A stretch of 64,000 nt of DNA from Paramecium sonneborni (GCA_905182985.1 CAJJDN010000041.1:67809-131808); one strand, 5' to 3'. Positions 13,382-27,029 are shown, counted from the first letter of the stretch. Notes: a model not told the origin generated them from the letters alone. Translations and numbers: made by a program.

Positions 13382-16300
13382 TCACGGTAGGATATCCTAC
13401 TTCTCAATGTTTGTAATGGAAGTAATTGTGAATTCATATTCCTAAATAGAATTTAATAATTACTTGTGTGATTCAAGCGATAATTTAGAAAAACAAATTA
13501 GATACATCTTTAATTTACCATAATTTTATTTTATTGATTTCTCCTTTGTTTTCCATTTTATAATTTACTTATTCAAAATTAAAACCAAACAAGAATTTTA
13601 TTTAATTTTCTTAACAAGATTTTAGATCTTACTTAAAAACATAATTCTATATTTTTTATAATATATGCTAAGTATTTTTAAAATAAAAGGTTTACAAAGT
13701 TTAATCCATAACAAAATTAAAATTACTTATATAATGAAAGAAATAGCATGATTTTGTTAATCACTTACATACTATACTGCAGCTAAAAATATTGATATTG
13801 AACATAATTAACTGGTTGAAATATCCAAAACATTTAAACTATTTAAAATAAATGGTCTATATTTTAAAGCCAATGATTAATATAATAATAAGCATAATCC
13901 TAACAAAGAAGCTTTTAATAAGATATTCGTTTCAAAATAAATCATTATAAAAATTACTAAAGTCTTCTTCCAAATTTTAATTTATTCCCAAAAATATGTA
14001 TTTTGGTTATATTCATTAAATAAATAACAAATATGTCTCCTAAATTATATTTTTTAAAGTTTTTCCTTTCTAAAATACATTAACATAAGCAAAAACACTG
14101 GAATAGCTGCACCAACAAAAATTAAACCTGGAAGTATAAATCCGATAATCCATTTAAAATGGGTTTAAGTATTGAATAGTAATGATACATTTCCTTAAAT
14201 AAAATCAATATTTGAAATTTTTCTTATAGCTAATAATGAACAAAAGCTAACTTAATTATTACAATATACTTTTTGATTAAAGTTGAATTATTCGAGAGAT
14301 ATAAATATAGAATGGTGTTAGTTACTACACTCATTCTAAATTTAAGTTTTTTGAATATGGAATAAAGTTTATTAGCTAGTACAAAGAATATGAATAAAAA
14401 GAGTATTATAATTATCATAGTGATTATTCTTGAGTATACAATATTTGTATTTATTTGTGAAGATAAATAGCAATCTAAACTATAAGCTAAGACAAAAGAA
14501 GAATTGCTTGCTGATTCGAAAAATGTGTTTGAAAAAGAAAAATTAATGTTGAAGCTGTAAATAAGAGAAAATAACCATAAATAATTAAGTAGCATTTTAA
14601 TTAAGAAACTTTAATGATCTAAGTATTAATAATTAAAAAGATACCTTAATTAAGTTTGAAAATAATTCCTCTAAATTTTTATTTTAAACTCAAAGAAGAG
14701 TATAATAAGTTCGTTTTTTCAATACTTCTCACTGATAAAAAAATTGAAAGAAATGACCTAGATAGGATTTTAATTTTATACCATAAAGTAACAAATATAA
14801 AAAGTATAAGATTAATTGATAATTTTGGACATATTTCACATTGATTATTTGTAAGACTTTTATAATGCTCTCCAAATCCTCTAATATTATAAATATCACA
14901 TTCTTCACATAATCCACCAATATGACCTTTAAGACATAATTAATCTCCAACTTCCCAACCTCCCTAACAAAATATTTAATTTTTAAAACATTGTTCTGTT
15001 TAATCAGAAAAATAATCTGGCCTCCAATAACCAGGATTTAAGCTAATTAAATTAGATGTAATATTTTAAAATTTTACATTATCGAAAATTGAGCATTTGG
15101 TTGCATTATAAATTACAGAATAATATCCTTAAATTGATTAACACTTTTAACAACCTTTTTCAACATAATATTCTCCTAATTGACATAAATAACTTTTAGC
15201 ATAAATTATGTATCTTAATTGTTTATAGCTAGATCGAAAAATACAATCAATTTATATTTGTAATTATTTATTATAATCTAAATATGGGTCTATTTGGAAT
15301 ATTTAGGTTCCAAAATCAAATTTTTAGCTTTGATTATTAAGGTATAAGATTTACAAAAATTTTTCTTCTTTAGAAATTATTTCATCTTAAGACACAATAG
15401 TTTAGCTTAATTCACAAATATAATCTTCAACATTATTTAATAGTTCATTCATACTATTTCTAAATGAAAGGGAAATATTTTTAATTTATACAAAATAGTC
15501 CATTTCTTATATCTTAAATAAACCATAATTTCCAATTTATTGATTACTTGGTATCATCAAATAATTTGTTATTAAACTTTTGCCTTATTAAATTGTTTGA
15601 TAAGAGTTTAGTTTTAGAGTACTTGTTATAATTCCTTAGTTTAAAGATTCAGAAAAGCTCATTTCTTAATCATTTATTTATAATCCTAAATGATTTGGTA
15701 TTTCAAATAAATTATTGCTATTTTTATAGGCCTTATTAAGTTATAAAATAGATTTATTGAAATTGTTTTGATTCAAGCTACTATTTCCATTCAAATAAAT
15801 TCCACCTGCAATTTTTGCCTCATTTTCCATTATTATTGTTTTCAAGAACTAAACTTAATTTGAGTTTGATCCTATATAAATTGCCCCTCCCATCAAGGAA
15901 GCATTATTTTTAAGAAAAATGCAATTTAATATTTTTATATTGATATTTTATGAAATAATCCCTGAACCTTAAGTACCAGTATTTCTAATAAATTAAGAGT
16001 TTTAAATAATTATAGAAGTTTATAAAGTGGAATTAGATATAAAAGTAATACAACCATTTTTTAAAATCTTATTCAAATAACATAAAATGTTATTCATTTT
16101 GATTTGATTAAAATTCTATATTTCAAAATAAATAACCCCCAGGCCGCAATTTAAAAAATTATTATTCTTTATTATCAAAGAATTTAATAGAAGTTTAGTT
16201 TAATTCGTCTAGCTTTAAATGAAGATCATAGATCCAGTATTTGATTATTATAAATTTAAATTTAATTGCTTTAGAATTGAATTTAAACTGAGATTTTATT

Positions 16301-19300
16301 AAATAAAATGAGATTTTTTAATTGTTAGTGAACATTGTGAAAACTACTTATTTAAAGGAATTAAATTTGTAAGAATAATTTATTTTTAAATTGATTCAAA
16401 TTAAGAATATGAGTCAAATTCAATCTAATAAATAAATAACTAATATTTTTTTAGTCTATCCTATCCTATATATATCATATTAATAGAGAGAAAAGTTGAA
16501 ATAGAATTAAAATACGTTTCAGCCAAATAAAATTATTAGGCATCAATAACCTTTAAAACTGAAGAAAAAAGTACTCCTTAGACATTTAAACCTATAATTT
16601 TAACAGGACAACCAAAAATATTTATTATAGCATTATCATAAAGTATTTTAAGCATTTCAATTATGCTTAAGGTTCCAGCAAATGTAAAATAATTGATCCA
16701 TGCCTCTAAAGTTTATATAACAGTCATATTTTAAATTATAATAGAATTGAAATTAATTTCTTATTATTAAAACTCAAGTTTTGTGAATGAATTCATTAAA
16801 GAGAGGCTGTTTTCAAGATAAATATTTTTAAAAACTAGGATATTTTACTTCATAGAAGGAAAAAGAGTTAAACTTGAAGAACCAAATTTATTATAAACAT
16901 CTATAAAATTAACATCACTTAATTCAAATTACAATTAGCTATTCTCAGAGAATATACAAATGCTACCATATATATCTAAATTTTAAGTAAAGTCAACTTA
17001 GATATTTTTTAAGGTTATTTATTTGATACTAACTACTCCTACTGATTTTGTAGTTATTTCAAATATAGCACTACTTTATGCTAAAACGTTTTCAAAATTG
17101 CTATCTTGAATCGAGAAACTCGAAGCAGTAATTTGTAAAACTCCTCTTTTATTTCTTATTTTCAAATATGATTTTATTATTAGCAAAATTTCATCTTATG
17201 TAAACTTTTCCAAAAACTCTATTTTGTAATATGATTTGAAAACATCTTAAGTTATAATATTAAGATTTTTTGCTGTAAAGTTTTATATAAAAGTATTATT
17301 TGATTAAATTGAAGCAAATGAATTAAAAGAATTTGTCAGCATATTGTTGTAAAAGAAACAATCATAAAGTATAACTTAACTAAATTAGGAATTAATATAG
17401 AACAAACTTGATGAGGATGATGACAAATCATCAGAATATTGATTATATATATTCTCAATAAATTTTATATTAGAAATTTGAATTATCTATGTTTATTCAG
17501 AATAAATTGCTATCAATGATAGAAGGTTTTCAATTTCTTTTTTTAAAAGGATATTTTTCTAAAATGTTAAATTTTATATATTTATTGATTCAGAAACATC
17601 AGATTATTATATCATATTAGAAAATATTTATATCAAAGCCTAATCAATATTAAAATGGTTTAGAGCTGAGAGATTAATTAATTTTAATTTTTGAAAACCT
17701 TATATTTTTAAGAGTTGTTAATTCTACTTAATCGAATCTAAACATGATAAACTCAAAGGTACTTTTGATTTTAATCTACTGTTAGTAAATAAAATATCTT
17801 GAATAATAATATCATTGATTTAGAATAAATAGAAAAAATTGTGATTTGGGCAATCTTTAATAATAACTGAGCTTACTCTTAACGCTTAAGCATGAATATA
17901 AAATAAATAATACTTTTGATCGCTTTAAAGTTAATTTTAATTATCTAAAATTGTTATATTTGATAAAGTTATGTTATAAGAATTTGTAAGTAAATTAGAT
18001 GTTAATTTTATAATTGAAGAATTTTTGATGGAATTGTTATAAATTTCAATGTTCTAAAAATCTATATTAATATCATCTGTTTGATTCACTTAATTGGAAA
18101 TTAAAAAAAATGATTCTGTTAAATAGTTAAACCTGAAAGCTAAATTGTTATAAATTGCCTTAGAATTACAAATTATGAAAGTAGAGAATATAAAAGAATT
18201 ATTAAAAATATCTAAATCTTGAATAACTAGTTCAGAATCATAAGGATAATTTATTAAAATTGATTATTTAAAAGTACTTGCACTTACTAAAAATTGTTGA
18301 AGATTAATAAGATAGTTTCCCAAAACATTATCAAAAAAAATAAAGTTTAAAGAATTGTAAAATTAACAATTAATGAACTATAAGTTAATTAGAATTATTT
18401 TATCTGGATTTCCAGTAAAGTAAATAAATGATGAATTAGTGAAAGTACAGTTAATAAATAATAGGTTTTCAATTAAAACTGTTCCTCTGGTATTATTGTA
18501 TTTTATATTAAACATATATGATTCGATTATTAACAAATTTTAAAATGTAACATTTTTCAAAATGAAATCTGAATAAAGTTATCCGATTATTTAAAATTGA
18601 GATTAAATAGAACCTATTTTCCCCTCAAATATAGTTTCTTCAATAATTAAAGTAACTGATTTGGAATTTAAATTAATATAAAATGGCAAATCTACTTAAA
18701 ACTAAATCTATGTTATTTCAACTACATAAAAATTATTAATAATAAGATTATCATAAATTTTCGTATTAAATTAATCTAGTCCCATAATTTTGATTTTAAC
18801 AATTTATAGAGAAAAAACTTCTTCTTTTAAATTATTGTCTATTTTTATAGGGCCTAGATAAAAACAATTAGTTTCAAAACCTAACATAGTAAAGTTGAAA
18901 ATGATTTATATAATTTCTATTCCCATATTATTAAGATAAGTCTTGTTAATATTTTATTAATAATATGATGCTGTTCCATATATTAATCCCTAATGTAGGT
19001 TAAGACAATCCACCAAATACTTAAAATAACAATATTTGTACTTCATATTAAAATTGATCTTCACATTAATTGGTAAAACAGTATTTTGCAATTTACGACT
19101 GCGAATTAATCTTGATATTTGGATCAAAAACTGGTTATAAACATTTGTAAGAAAAATGAGCATTGTTTTAATTAATTATAAATTCTGGATTAACCATCTT
19201 AAATTTAAATAATATATTTACTTAAATTTCTTCTTTGGATCTTAATTAACAAATTTAACATAATTATGGACAGAGTAAACAAATTCCTTTATCTTTTGAT

Positions 19301-22087
19301 CGATTAGGTTACCTATAATAATTTAAAGGACATTTCATGCATTCAATACTTGTGAATTCATCTAAAGAATCTTAACAGGATAGACAATCTGATTAACAAG
19401 TTTTGAAACATAAATTCGATGTTAATCTAAATCCTTCCATACATTCAATAGTTATTTCTATTTATCTTGTTGTTATATCTTAAACATAGTAATAATATTG
19501 ATTAGGTAAAAATTACATTAAAAAACTTTATATCAATTGAACCCAAGCATCAAAAGGATTTGTAATTCCTTCACTACATGTTTTACAATGGGGAATTGAA
19601 CTAAGATAACAATGACCTGTTTTTACTGAATTTTTATAACCATCTTAACAAATTACACATTTAATGATTTATTATGGTGATAATACACATTATAAACAAT
19701 TTGTGATGTATTTTTAACAATTAATAATTTCAGGTGCTATTCTAAAATCATCAATCTAGGATAAAGTACAAATTTCTTCTCCTAATTAATTTATAAAAGA
19801 TCTTTAACAATACTAAATCATAGATTTTTAATGTATACAAAATCCTTTTCTGAAATCAAATATAAAGTTCTCTTCACAAAGTGCACATCCAATTTTATGA
19901 TTCTCATCTTAATTAAATTCTTCATAGTCTTTATACAAAGTTGATTTTGATAAATCATTACTTTCATACTCAAAACAAAATTTGCAATATTTAATAGTAC
20001 AAATTTTACATTATTTATTTGATGCTCTATAAAATGGTGAAACACAATCTTTTAGATTGTTTTCCTAACCAACTTTTACAGGCAAACATATTCCATCTTT
20101 TAATGATGTTCCATAATCGCAAGCAAGACATTTATTTCCATCAATTTAAATCACGCAAACTCTACACAGACTTATTTAACAATTATAGCATAATTAATTT
20201 TAAAAACCAATTTAATGTATTGAATAATTTTTCTAACAAAATTCTTTTTTAAGTTAAATAGAACTTGAAAAATCTTGATACATTTATAAATCATCATTAA
20301 AATTACCTTGTGTACATTCTGAGCATATTTATACTTCATCATCTACTAAAATATAATAAGACTTTTTTTCATCAATAGATGTATTAAATGTATTATCTCC
20401 TATAATATACAATATTGTTTAACAGTATGGATCATTTTTCCAATTAATAGGATTCTATATACACTCTAAACAAGTAATATGATTAGTTTTAATTATTGAA
20501 GGGCTAATAATATATAGAAATATTGAATTACCATTTAATACAAATCTATGAATTTAAATTAAAATATCCATATTGGCAAATGTTTTATGAATCTGTTTTT
20601 TACTATTATTTTTAAATTTTAAAATTAAAATGTTCTTTTTAATAACAAAAGTCTTAATCGATTGCATTATAATGACAAACACAGGCTTTATGTTATGGAA
20701 TGTAAATTCTATTTGAATCTTAAGAACAAGATAAACAATCAGAATTTGTTGGACCATCACATTTTTCACAACTTGGATGACAACTTTTATCTAATAATTA
20801 ATTATCACAATTGTAAAATAGGAAATTTTCAATTTTAACATTTAAATAATTTTCAGATTATTAATTTATATTTCCATAATGAATTTAAAATTATACTTCA
20901 TTAAAATGATATACATTTATTGAAGCTTGATATATAAATTAATTTTCTCCTTCATAAAAAGTAATTGTAATTTAAAGATTATTATTATTTAATGTAACTT
21001 ATAAATAATGCCAAAAGTAAATTTCGTTTAAAATTTCTATTTCCTTTTTAATTACAAAAGGGTTTTTTGAAAAATCAATATTAACACTAGGAAAATTGTA
21101 ACTATAAGTCATTATTACTATCTTAAATTTTTAATCCGATAATCTATACAATAGTTAAAAAGCAGATAAATTATCATCATTTAACTTTTAGTTCTAACTA
21201 AACTTATTCATTTTAATAAATTTATAATCAAAATTATCATTTATTTAGTGGATTTCTAAAATTCTTAGCCATCCTGACAATCCAAAAGATTCACAATTAG
21301 CATTTTCAGATGTAAATAATTTATTATCAAGCCAATTAAGAATGTCATTTTAGACCTTCATATTCAAATTTGTTTAACAATGACATTTATAAAGATCCTA
21401 AAATGTATCTATTGATGTTTTTAATTCATCTCTATCTATTTATTTGAAATCAACAAATAGATAATCATAGTATAATTTTCCTGGAAAGTAAGATAATTGT
21501 TTTCTACCTTAAATATTCTCAAAGAAATCATTATTAATATTTAGAATTAATCCACCTCCAAAAGTAAGGTATGGATTTACACTCCTGTAAGGATATTTAA
21601 TATTTAAAATTTTTGAAAAGATTATGTCAGGATAATAAATAAAATGTAATTCGAATCTTTATTAAACTGGTTATTAGGCAATCTAAAAGTAATACCAATG
21701 ACTCTCATATTCCCATTAATCTAATGTAATATTGTAACTATGAAAATTTCCGAAATTATCATAAAATTAAATTCCTTTAGTGATTTACATTAATTCAGAA
21801 TCTAGACAGTCAAAGTAAATCAAATCTACTTTCATTGTTTAAGAATCAGCAGCATTATGTAGATGAAAACAATTACTATCAAATATACCAATTCTTCCAA
21901 TTTAACTTATCTATCCTAATGGTATATATTTACTCCACAAACCATAAGTAAAATATTAATTCAAACCAAAGTCTTGATTTTAAAGGTTTAACTATTCAAT
22001 TTGAAATTAATAATCTTAACTCAATTCCACTATAAATGAATAAGAACAATCTAAACTTAATATCAAAAAAGGGATTAAGGAGATCAT
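13382..22087 (-). CDS. Giant Cys-rich, beta-helix, multi-membrane-span protein (about 2.8 thousand residues)
   Basis: One gene reads from ATG 22085-22087 to TGA 13382-13384 with several small introns. Order, in reverse coordinates: signal peptide (MISLIPFLILSLDCSYS); a globular N-terminal region to about 20850; a cysteine-rich furin/EGF-like region to about 19200 (CHPSCEKCDGPTNSDCLSC, SIECMKCPLNYY); about 4 kb of short I/N/S/F-rich repeats as in a right-handed parallel beta-helix, to about 15200; a second Cys cluster (GHIGGLCEECDIYN); then hydrophobic helices from 14850 to 13640 (RIITMIIIILFLFIFF, GFILPGLIFVGAAIPVF) and a basic tail. Such proteins form large families in Paramecium and are thought to sit at the cell surface. 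Function is unknown. Introns within the beta-helix part were not all resolved. Confidence 0.85.
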
Positions 22088-22528
22088 TTTTTAATAAATT
22101 ATTTTATTTATGAATTTTTCAATTTTTTTTGTAAGAGATAAAAGTTAATTATAATTTTTTTAAAAATTTAATGTAGGATTATATTTCTAAATAATTAGAA
22201 AATTATGTTATCATATTTTCTTAAATTAAAAACAAAATTTCCAATTTTGACAATTTATTTACAAAATTTAACAGATTATTTACTGTCAACAAATTAATTT
22301 ATTATAATATATAATTATATATAATCGTATTTCACATAAAAAAAAATTTATTTTTATAGCAATTAACTCTTGTCATAATGACAAATAAAGTGGTATATAA
22401 TCCACTTTAACTTTAAGTAACAATTTAATTTTAATAATTGGAATTTTTGTATAGATTTTTATATTTATTTATAAATAAGAATTTGATATAAAGGGGTGAT
22501 ATAAAAGAGAATACATAATATAAATATC
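22088..22528. other. Intergenic, upstream of the 5S rRNA gene
   Basis: AT-rich, with TA-repeat runs near 22300-22330 and no open frame of note. A short inverted motif, aaagtggtatataatccacttt, lies near 22387-22409 and could form a small hairpin. It probably serves as the upstream region of the giant protein gene (reverse) and of the 5S gene (forward). Confidence 0.5.
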
Positions 22529-22648
22529 GTTGTCGGCCATACTAAGCCTAAAGCACCGGATCCCATTCGAACTCCGAAGTTAAGCGGCTTAAGGCGAGGT
22601 TAGTACTAAGGTGGGGGACCGCTTGGGAAGTCCTCGTGTTGACAACCC
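22529..22648 (+). rRNA. 5S ribosomal RNA
   Basis: A 120-base block of much higher GC than its surroundings begins GTTGTCGGCCATACTAAGCC and ends GTGTTGACAACCC. The 5' and 3' ends pair (GTTGTC with GACAAC), giving helix I. The loop motif CCCATTCGAACTCCGAAGTTAAGC near 22572 is the universal 5S loop B/C region and includes the box A part of the internal promoter. GGTTAGTACTAAGGTGGGGGACC is the box C/helix IV part. RNA polymerase III transcription is expected from the internal control region. Only one copy is in this window. Confidence 0.97.
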
Positions 22649-22657
22649 TTTTTTTTT
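22649..22657 (+). terminator. RNA polymerase III terminator of 5S gene
   Basis: Nine consecutive T residues directly after the 5S 3' end, the usual pol III stop signal. Confidence 0.85.
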
Positions 22658-22753
22658 GAAAAAATTAAATAAATTTTATTTAATTTGAGGGAAAGAATCA
22701 ACAACGATTTAACATTTTTAAGTTGTTTAGATTATAATATATAAATTTAAAGG

Positions 22754-24403
22754 ATGTTTTAACCTAATCAGAGCTAAATAAAGTACAGTAATTAATTTGG
22801 AGCCACATCTGCAGTTTATTTCTCACAACAATAAACATCAAGAGATAAGGTATAAAATAGCAAAACATCATATAGCCAATATAAACAAGAGATGGTTCAG
22901 AAAATAAATAATTGCTTTAATTCCCAGCTTCTTAAATAGTTTATAGTCCATCTATGAAATTCAATTCATCAGCATAGAACAATATTGCCTTTAGAAAAAC
23001 ATCAAAAGAGTTGAACATTACAATTGAAGATCCGTCAGTATGTTAATAGTTACGTTAACCATCTCCAAATGTTAAGAAGTAAAGAGAACAAATGGAAAAG
23101 GATTGGAATAAATTAATTGACAAATCTAAGACACTTTAAGAAAATTTAGTATTACTAAAAAATAACATCAGTATGAATCTAAACAAAAAGTAATCAGATC
23201 AACGTTTAACAAAAGAATCAACATCTACAGCTGCTGGTTTATCATCTAGAATGAAACTATAGAAAGTAAATGTAACTTGTAAATTAAATTCACCATTCAA
23301 AGCATAACCTAAATAAGAAGTATGTAAAAGTTTGAGTTAAAATGGATTTGCTAATCTTAAATTTACAACAAATACTACAAAAAATCCAACAATAATAAAC
23401 AATGCAAGTACTATAAATTATGTTAATATGAATAACAACTATGCTAAAAAATTATTAGATGATTATTAAACATCTAAAATACCTATCAAAAATTAAATAC
23501 AAAAATAAACTAATCCTCTTTATATTTAAATAGAAAATAAATTAAAATTAAAAATTAGTTCATTTTTAGGAAGAGGAAAATTTAGTGATGTTCATATGGC
23601 TATTGATAATAGAAGTGGATTGATATTTGCATTAAAGATTATAAAAAAATAAACTGTTATTGAACATGAAATGTAAGAATAATTAGCAAGAGAGATAGTA
23701 ATATAATCAAAATTATCACATCCAAATATAGTAAAAATGTTTGGGTAAAGTTATGATCAATAATATATTTATATGATGTTAGAATTTTGTAACAATGGAG
23801 AATTATTTTAATATCAATATAAATAAGCTAATAAAAGATTTAGTGAAAAGGAAGCTAGTAATTTTATAATGTAAATCCTCTCTGCTATTTAATATATGCA
23901 TAAATAAGGATTTATGCATAGAGATTTAAAAACAGAAAACATTTTATTATCTCTTGTATATAAATTGAATATAATATTAGAATTACATTAAATTATGTGA
24001 TTTAGGTTGTGTTAGAGAAATACCAAAGTTTGAAGATAGAAGAAATACATTTTGTGGAACAGTTGATTATATAGCACCTGAAGTTATTAAAGATGAAGGA
24101 TATGATGAAAGATGTGATGCTTGGTAGATTGCTATATTAGCTTATGAGCTTGTTGCTGGAAATACACCATTTTCAGAATTTCCTAGAGATGATGAAATCA
24201 TCATGGAAAACATTTTAAAAGTATATTTTAATTCATTTTAGAATAAATTTGATCTTCCTAATTTCTTTTCTCCACATTTGAAAGATTTTGTTAATAGAGG
24301 ATTACAGTAGAGTCCTGATCATAGAATATCTATTGATTAAATGTTGCTGCATAAATGGATTACAGATAATAATAAACTTAGTGATAACGAATATACATTT
24401 TGA
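22754..24403 (+). CDS. Aurora-like Ser/Thr kinase with long N-terminal extension
   Basis: Introns at 22850-22875 (26 nt) and 23956-23980 (25 nt) are needed. A 21-nt in-frame intron starting GTATATTTTAATTC near 24220 is optional. The first 260 residues or so are Q/S/N-rich and probably disordered. The kinase domain starts LKISSFLGRGKFSDVHMA, with Lys in FALKII and Glu in LAREIVI. The activation segment RRNTFCGTVDYIAPEVI matches the Aurora consensus RRxTxCGTxDYxxPE. Two key motifs differ: the catalytic loop is HRDLKTEN (Thr for Pro) and DFG is replaced by DLG. Auroras act at mitotic spindles and centrosomes or cilia. The gene starts about 100 bases after the 5S gene. Confidence 0.88.
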
Positions 24404-24627
24404 TGATATTTTGTGATCCAAAGTAATCCTATTTTTGTAATCTCAATTATTTATTTATTTAACAAATTATTTATTTTTTTCATTTCTTATTCTTTTACAA
24501 ATGTTTTCATTTTTATATTTCAATTTAAATATCTTCTTAATCAATAGATTTCAAAATAATTCAAATTAAACCTCAAAAAAATATTTAGTAGAGTATTTGT
24601 TATATAAAATCAAATAATCGTCATCAT

Positions 24628-24864
24628 TCAACTTATCTCACAACATTTAGATTAGTCTTTACGAAAATCATTTATATTATGATGTTTCCAACAATCTACA
24701 AGAAATGTCTTATGAACACATGTTCCTATAACAACATCATCAATAAATGTAACTGAATGCAACTTAAATCCTCTTAAAATTGGATGACCTTATTTATCAA
24801 TCCTAAATCTTTGGCTTAACTTTTTTGAACTTAATCTTGTTTATGATATACTTGGAATATCCAT
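24628..24864 (-). CDS. Small protein of unknown function, 78 aa
   Basis: An intronless frame of 79 codons from ATG (24862-24864) to TGA (24628-24630). It reads MDIPSISQTRLSSKKLSQRF, then RIDKQGHPILRGFKLHSVTF and IDDVVIGTCVHKTFLVD, ending SKCCEIS. The basic N-terminus followed by a compact beta-like core with three Cys and several His looks like a real small protein rather than chance, but I cannot name a family. It converges on the Aurora-like kinase, 224 bases away. Confidence 0.6.
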
Positions 24865-24939
24865 TTACATTATTTTATATAAATATTATAATAAATAAAC
24901 ATGAAGAACAACAGTCTAATTAAGGTATTTAAATGATTA

Positions 24940-26100
24940 TTAAAGTAAAATTTCATTCATATTATTCTAATTCTTTTTAATATTTGTTCTCACATTAAAG
25001 CTCTTTCAATTTATAACAATTTTCCAGTTTCATTCTCTAGATTATGGATCATCAACTTTTCTTTCAAATTTCTTTTTTTCAAGTTATTTATTTTCTTCTT
25101 CTTCTAATTGATAAAGTTAAATTATAATTCTTATCTACCTTAAGTAATTCTTTATTTTATTTTATTTCTTTTATTTATTTTTTTTTAGTCACATTTAGTA
25201 GAATACAAAATAATTTAATTACATTCTATACAAAAATACAAATCTATCACAATTGGCTTATTTTTTTTCCTTTTCAATTTCAAGGTGAACTATAAGATCT
25301 TTTTTTCTATTAGAAAATTATTGGTTTAAATTAATGCTCTTTTTTTATATTACTACAAAATCTATTTAAATTATTCTTTTTTTCTTCCATAATCTAAGTT
25401 CTTTTATATTCCTTGAATTTATAAATCAAATCATCTTTTTTTTCTCATATTCAACTTAATTTTTTTGATAAATTTCTTTTCTTTTTAATATTTAAATTTC
25501 TCTTTTAAATTATTAAACAATTCTATTTCTTTCTTTTTTGCTATCAATTTTTATTCATCATTCAATTTTTTTGAAAAATTCAAATAAACTTAGTTTAATT
25601 GAGGTTTAGCTCTTTTTATATTTTCATCTCATCTAAAATTAGTTTTTTCTTAGTTTGCTTAAATAGCTTATTATTTAAGATCTTTTTCTTCTTCTTCTTA
25701 TAAAATCTTAAATTTGGCTTCGGTTTTTTCCATTTTTAATGATTTTCATTCATTCAACCATTCATGCATCTACTAATGAATTTTCCCATTCTCTTATTTT
25801 TTTTATTATGCCATTTTAAGTTATTAATCTCTATTTTTTTAAATTTTCGAGTTCTTTCTCTTGCGGTATTCTTTATTATTGATTAATACTTATCATCAAT
25901 CTTATTCTGTCTATAATTTTTATTTTTTTTATTATTCTTAATTCTCATTCTGCTATTTAAACTTCAATTTTAGCTTATATCTTATCTAATTCACATTAAA
26001 TATTTATCTTAATTAAGGTCTTATTATTTATCTTCTACAAGTTTCCATATACTTTGGTAAATGATTATAGGATCTCTAACTAAAAAGTTTAATCATAATT
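24940..26100 (-). pseudogene. Broken coiled-coil gene
   Basis: The reverse strand carries coiled-coil sequence typical of a real gene (for example EKTEAKFKILQEEEEKDL, KKLNDEQKLIAKKKEIELF, NLENETGKLLQIERAL), but the reading frame switches at least six times in 1.1 kb and is stopped by TGA each time. Most switches are not flanked by GTA...TAG pairs of the right size, so introns do not explain them. The sequence is strongly T-rich on the plus strand as expected for a reversed K/E/Q-rich gene. I read it as a decaying copy, such as a redundant duplicate after whole-genome duplication. A heavily mis-assembled functional gene is the alternative. Confidence 0.55.
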
Positions 26101-26458
26101 AAAAAGAGAGATTGGGGTGATTTGCATAAGTATAAAATTAGTTATTAGAAAATTAATTTATTTATAAATTATATTTAATTTTATGTGTTTATTTGAGTCT
26201 TCAATCTTAACAGAAATAATAATAGAAAATGATTTAAAAAAGAGAGATATAAACATTCTGAGTATATTTTATTAATATTCTAATATGAAACAAAATCATA
26301 TGATTAATTAAAATAAAAGCAACTCTGATTTTATAAAATTTATGTTTTTATTCTCTTAAAAGTTTAATATATATTATTAATACATTTATTTTTGTTTAAT
26401 TAGATTTGTTCATTTAATGAACGATGAAGCACAATCTCAAATTTGATTAAAAAATTTA

Positions 26459-27029
26459 ATGAGAAAAAAATAAACCCGCCCGTTATTTATACCTAATCCA
26501 GAAAATGGGGATTTTCCTTTTGAGATAAAAAAGGCAAATACATAAGATATAAAAGCTGTAGATTTCTATAGAATGTACATTTCGATGCAAATGTTTATAG
26601 AGAAATTAATAACAGATCAAGTAAAATACATATTTATGAAAAAAGTCTCTGCAATAAAAAGTACAACTTAATATTGATGCCATATATAGAGTGTTTGTTG
26701 AGAAAGACTAAAATCCTACTCCACCTTAAAAACTTGTTGGAAGAAGAAGTTCTCCATATACATATTAAAAGTAAGAGTTTTGGCAATTGGTTGAACACTT
26801 AAATTCTTTAGGATTTTCTTATCGTCAAATATCAGAGAGATTATAAGTACATTATGTTTAAATTTCAACTCATCATCGTAACACTGTAGATTATGATGAC
26901 GAAGATTCTGATTAAGACTCATTATCTATAAAGAAGGCAACCAAAGTATAAGAAAAATAACAAATGGTTATTCAAAAATAATTACAACATGATGTTTTCT
27001 ATTCAGATGATGAAAAAGGACAGAAATGA
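26459..27029 (+). CDS. Small protein, paralogue of the gene at 47592-48151, 181 aa
   Basis: One 25-nt intron (GTAAAATACATA...AAAAAAG) follows residues LITDQ; the spliced frame has 182 codons. The protein begins MRKKQTRPLFIPNPENGDF. It has a helical region (VDFYRMYISMQMFIEKL), then SLQQKVQLNIDAIYRVFVEKD and a segment LVEHLNSLGFSYRQISERLQ that resembles a helix-turn-helix or UBA-like fold. The tail is acidic (DYDDEDSDQDS). The reverse-strand gene at 47592-48151 shares the opening, the intron position and the LGFS..QI.ERL motif. Function unknown. Confidence 0.78.

Noticed and set aside
14230..14950. Short standard-code frames on both strands within the C-terminal part of the giant gene.
   Set aside because: Under the ciliate code the reverse frame is continuous through the membrane helices; the others are partial reads or shadows of it.
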